The notes under the pieces are model-generated. The model was not told the DNA's origin. It ran no database searches and saw nothing but the letters and a program-made list of their open reading frames with translations. The translations under genes and the position numbers were made by a program. From an uncultured Flavobacterium sp. (GTDB taxonomy: Bacteria; Bacteroidota; Bacteroidia; Flavobacteriales; Flavobacteriaceae), in assembly GCF_946479975.1 (NCBI RefSeq), contig NZ_CAMLIX010000027.1:1-32464 (forward strand): 32,464 nt of DNA, read 5' to 3'. Below, piece after piece: positions 31,206 to 32,464 of the stretch. The first letter of the stretch is position 1. Each line of letters starts with the position of its first letter.

Positions 31206-32464
31206 TCACATATACCCTGCTCCATCTGTTTTATTTAATTTTGAAAAAGTAAAACTGGACAAGATTGTAAAAATCGCCAATGTGATAAAAGTATATTGAA
31301 ATGCCTTAACAGTATTTAATTCAAAAATTCCAGTTTGAAATAACGAAAGAGCCAAACTCGCAACCGAAACCCCAAAACTTACAGAAAGCTGCTGCATAAT
31401 TACCAGCATAGTATTTCCTCCGCTTGCGGTATCTTGATCTAAGTCAGAAAGCGTAATTGTATTCATAGCCGACATTTGGATCGATGTAAAAATGCCGTAA
31501 AAAACCATTAATAAAATATAATAACCAATAGGCGTTTCGCGCGTTACAAATCCCAAAATAATTAAAATCACACCTAGTAAAATCGTATTACTGATCAAAA
31601 CCGTTCTGTAGCCAAAGAATTTTATAATCTGCACCATAAAAGGTTTTACTGCAACATTTGATAAAGCCGAAGGCAGTAATAATAATCCGGAGACAGAAGC
31701 TGAGTAGCCAAAACTAGTTTGAAGCATCAAGGGCAAAAGTAATGGCAGTCCTCCTATTCCTAGTCTGGTAATCAAACTTCCCATTAGTCCTATTTTTAAA
31801 GTTCTGATGTTTAGCAGATGCAAATCAATAATGGGTTTTTCTGTTTTTTTATAATGAATAAAATAAAAAAGAGAAAGCAGTCCCGAAAGAAACAATAAAC
31901 CTAAAATCATCATCATGTGAATTCTGCCGCTTCCTACCAGTTCTAAAACCATCGTAATAAAGATTAGCGCAAGACTGAAATAAATTAAACCTCTAAAATC
32001 AAATCTCCCAACGGCGTGTTTGAAATTAGGCATTATGCGGTATGCCATGGATATTCCGATAATTCCAATAGGAACATTTACGAGAAAAATCCAATGCCAG
32101 GTAAAATAATCAGAAAGAAAACCACCAAGACTCGGCCCTGCAACCATTCCTAATAATCCGAATACGGTAATGAAGTTCATTGTCTTTAGTAATTCACTTT
32201 TAGGATATTGATATAAAATTGCCAATCGTGCTATAGGAACCATCATTGAAGCTCCAATTGCCTGCCCAACCCGCGCCATATTAAACGAGCGTAAATCAAC
32301 AGAAAAGGCACAAAATACAGAACCCAGAATAAATAAAAACACCGCTATCATAAACATTGTTCTTGTACCGAATTTATCTGCAAGCCAGCCCGAAAGCGGA
32401 ATAAACATTGCCAATGTTAAAGTATAAGTAACAATTACCGAATGCATTTCGGTGGCAGAATATC
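31206..32464 (-). CDS. MFS multidrug-type transporter (EmrB/QacA-like), N-terminus outside the window
   Basis: The frame is open from the stop at 31206 to the window edge at 32464. An internal ATG at 32447 exists, but the codons before it (YSATE) continue the usual family sequence, in which a first membrane helix precedes this point, so the real start is beyond the edge. Visible marks are VTYTLTLAMFIPLSGWLADK with the family motif A (GWLADKFGTR), ARVGQAIGASMMVPIAR, GPSLGGFLSDYFTWHWIFLV (motif C and following loop), and about 12-13 hydrophobic helices in total. These place it among DHA2-type (14-helix) drug:H+ antiporters. The substrate is not predictable. The gene converges on the SDR gene, sharing the terminator at 31139-31183. 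Confidence 0.9.
   Translation of the reverse strand, partial: YSATEMHSVIVTYTLTLAMFIPLSGWLADKFGTRTMFMIAVFLFILGSVFCAFSVDLRSFNMARVGQAIGASMMVPIARLAILYQYPKSELLKTMNFITVFGLLGMVAGPSLGGFLSDYFTWHWIFLVNVPIGIIGISMAYRIMPNFKHAVGRFDFRGLIYFSLALIFITMVLELVGSGRIHMMMILGLLFLSGLLSLFYFIHYKKTEKPIIDLHLLNIRTLKIGLMGSLITRLGIGGLPLLLPLMLQTSFGYSASVSGLLLLPSALSNVAVKPFMVQIIKFFGYRTVLISNTILLGVILIILGFVTRETPIGYYILLMVFYGIFTSIQMSAMNTITLSDLDQDTASGGNTMLVIMQQLSVSFGVSVASLALSLFQTGIFELNTVKAFQYTFITLAIFTILSSFTFSKLNKTDGAGYM

Noticed and set aside
1..32464. Insertion sequences, prophage genes, tRNA, rRNA or attachment sites
   Set aside because: No transposase, integrase, terminal inverted repeats or RNA-gene sequence was recognised; the tail-fibre-like N-terminus of the 496-aa protein is common in non-phage Bacteroidota surface proteins.

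Overview
The window looks like a chromosomal segment of a Flavobacterium-type member of the Bacteroidota. The DNA is AT-rich, promoters carry the TAnnTTTG -7 box instead of a sigma70-type -10, Shine-Dalgarno sequences are weak or absent, and there is a secreted protein with a C-terminal tail like type IX secretion (T9SS) cargo. Genus is inferred from these traits and protein flavour; no rRNA or tRNA is present to confirm it.

Layout. 1-2447 (minus): the start of a Gfo/Idh/MocA-type oxidoreductase preceded by a 738-aa protein that looks like a helical-toroid enzyme. 2745-5097: small accessory genes (a four-helix membrane protein, a frameshifted secreted protein, two small hypotheticals). 5287-8978: a six-PAS sensor histidine kinase followed by a single-domain response regulator. 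9259-9447: a small hypothetical. 9930-21401: a large signalling cluster made of a degenerate CheB-CheR-PAS-kinase fusion, a stand-alone CheB with a zinc-ribbon tail, a 2179-aa CheB-CheR-multiPAS-GAF-histidine kinase, and a second single-domain response regulator. 21509-22340 (minus): a small membrane protein and a Gly/Thr/Ser-rich lipoprotein. 22740-26294: a surface-protein operon. 26396-29502: an AraC-type regulator followed by hydrolase, acetyltransferase and cupin genes. 29698-31114: a small hypothetical and a Tat-exported short-chain dehydrogenase. 31206-32464 (minus): an MFS transporter cut by the window edge.

Main discovery. Most small or accessory genes share one promoter architecture. 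Two direct repeats of about 11 bp (best form AATTATRTAAG) lie 21-22 bp apart, and the proximal copy begins 30 or 31 bp upstream of a TAnnTTTG-like -7 box, where the -33 element should be. I find it upstream of the genes starting at 2447(-), 2745, 3300, 9259, 21769(-), 22340(-), 22740 and 30110, in the long leader of 9930 (weak -7), and as a half-site before 29698. The classic or simple promoters at 4840, 14420 and 26396 lack it. The geometry matches known binding sites of LytTR-type response regulators, so I propose a regulon controlled by an activator encoded outside the window.

Second theme. The three CheB domains have different catalytic states: one intact triad, one Asp-to-Asn, one His-to-Asp. 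One of the three histidine kinases (9930) has Asp where the phosphoacceptor His should be, although its ATPase domain looks intact. With two lone receiver proteins and no chemoreceptor, CheA, CheW or flagellar gene in view, the cluster looks like a non-chemotactic multi-sensor system.
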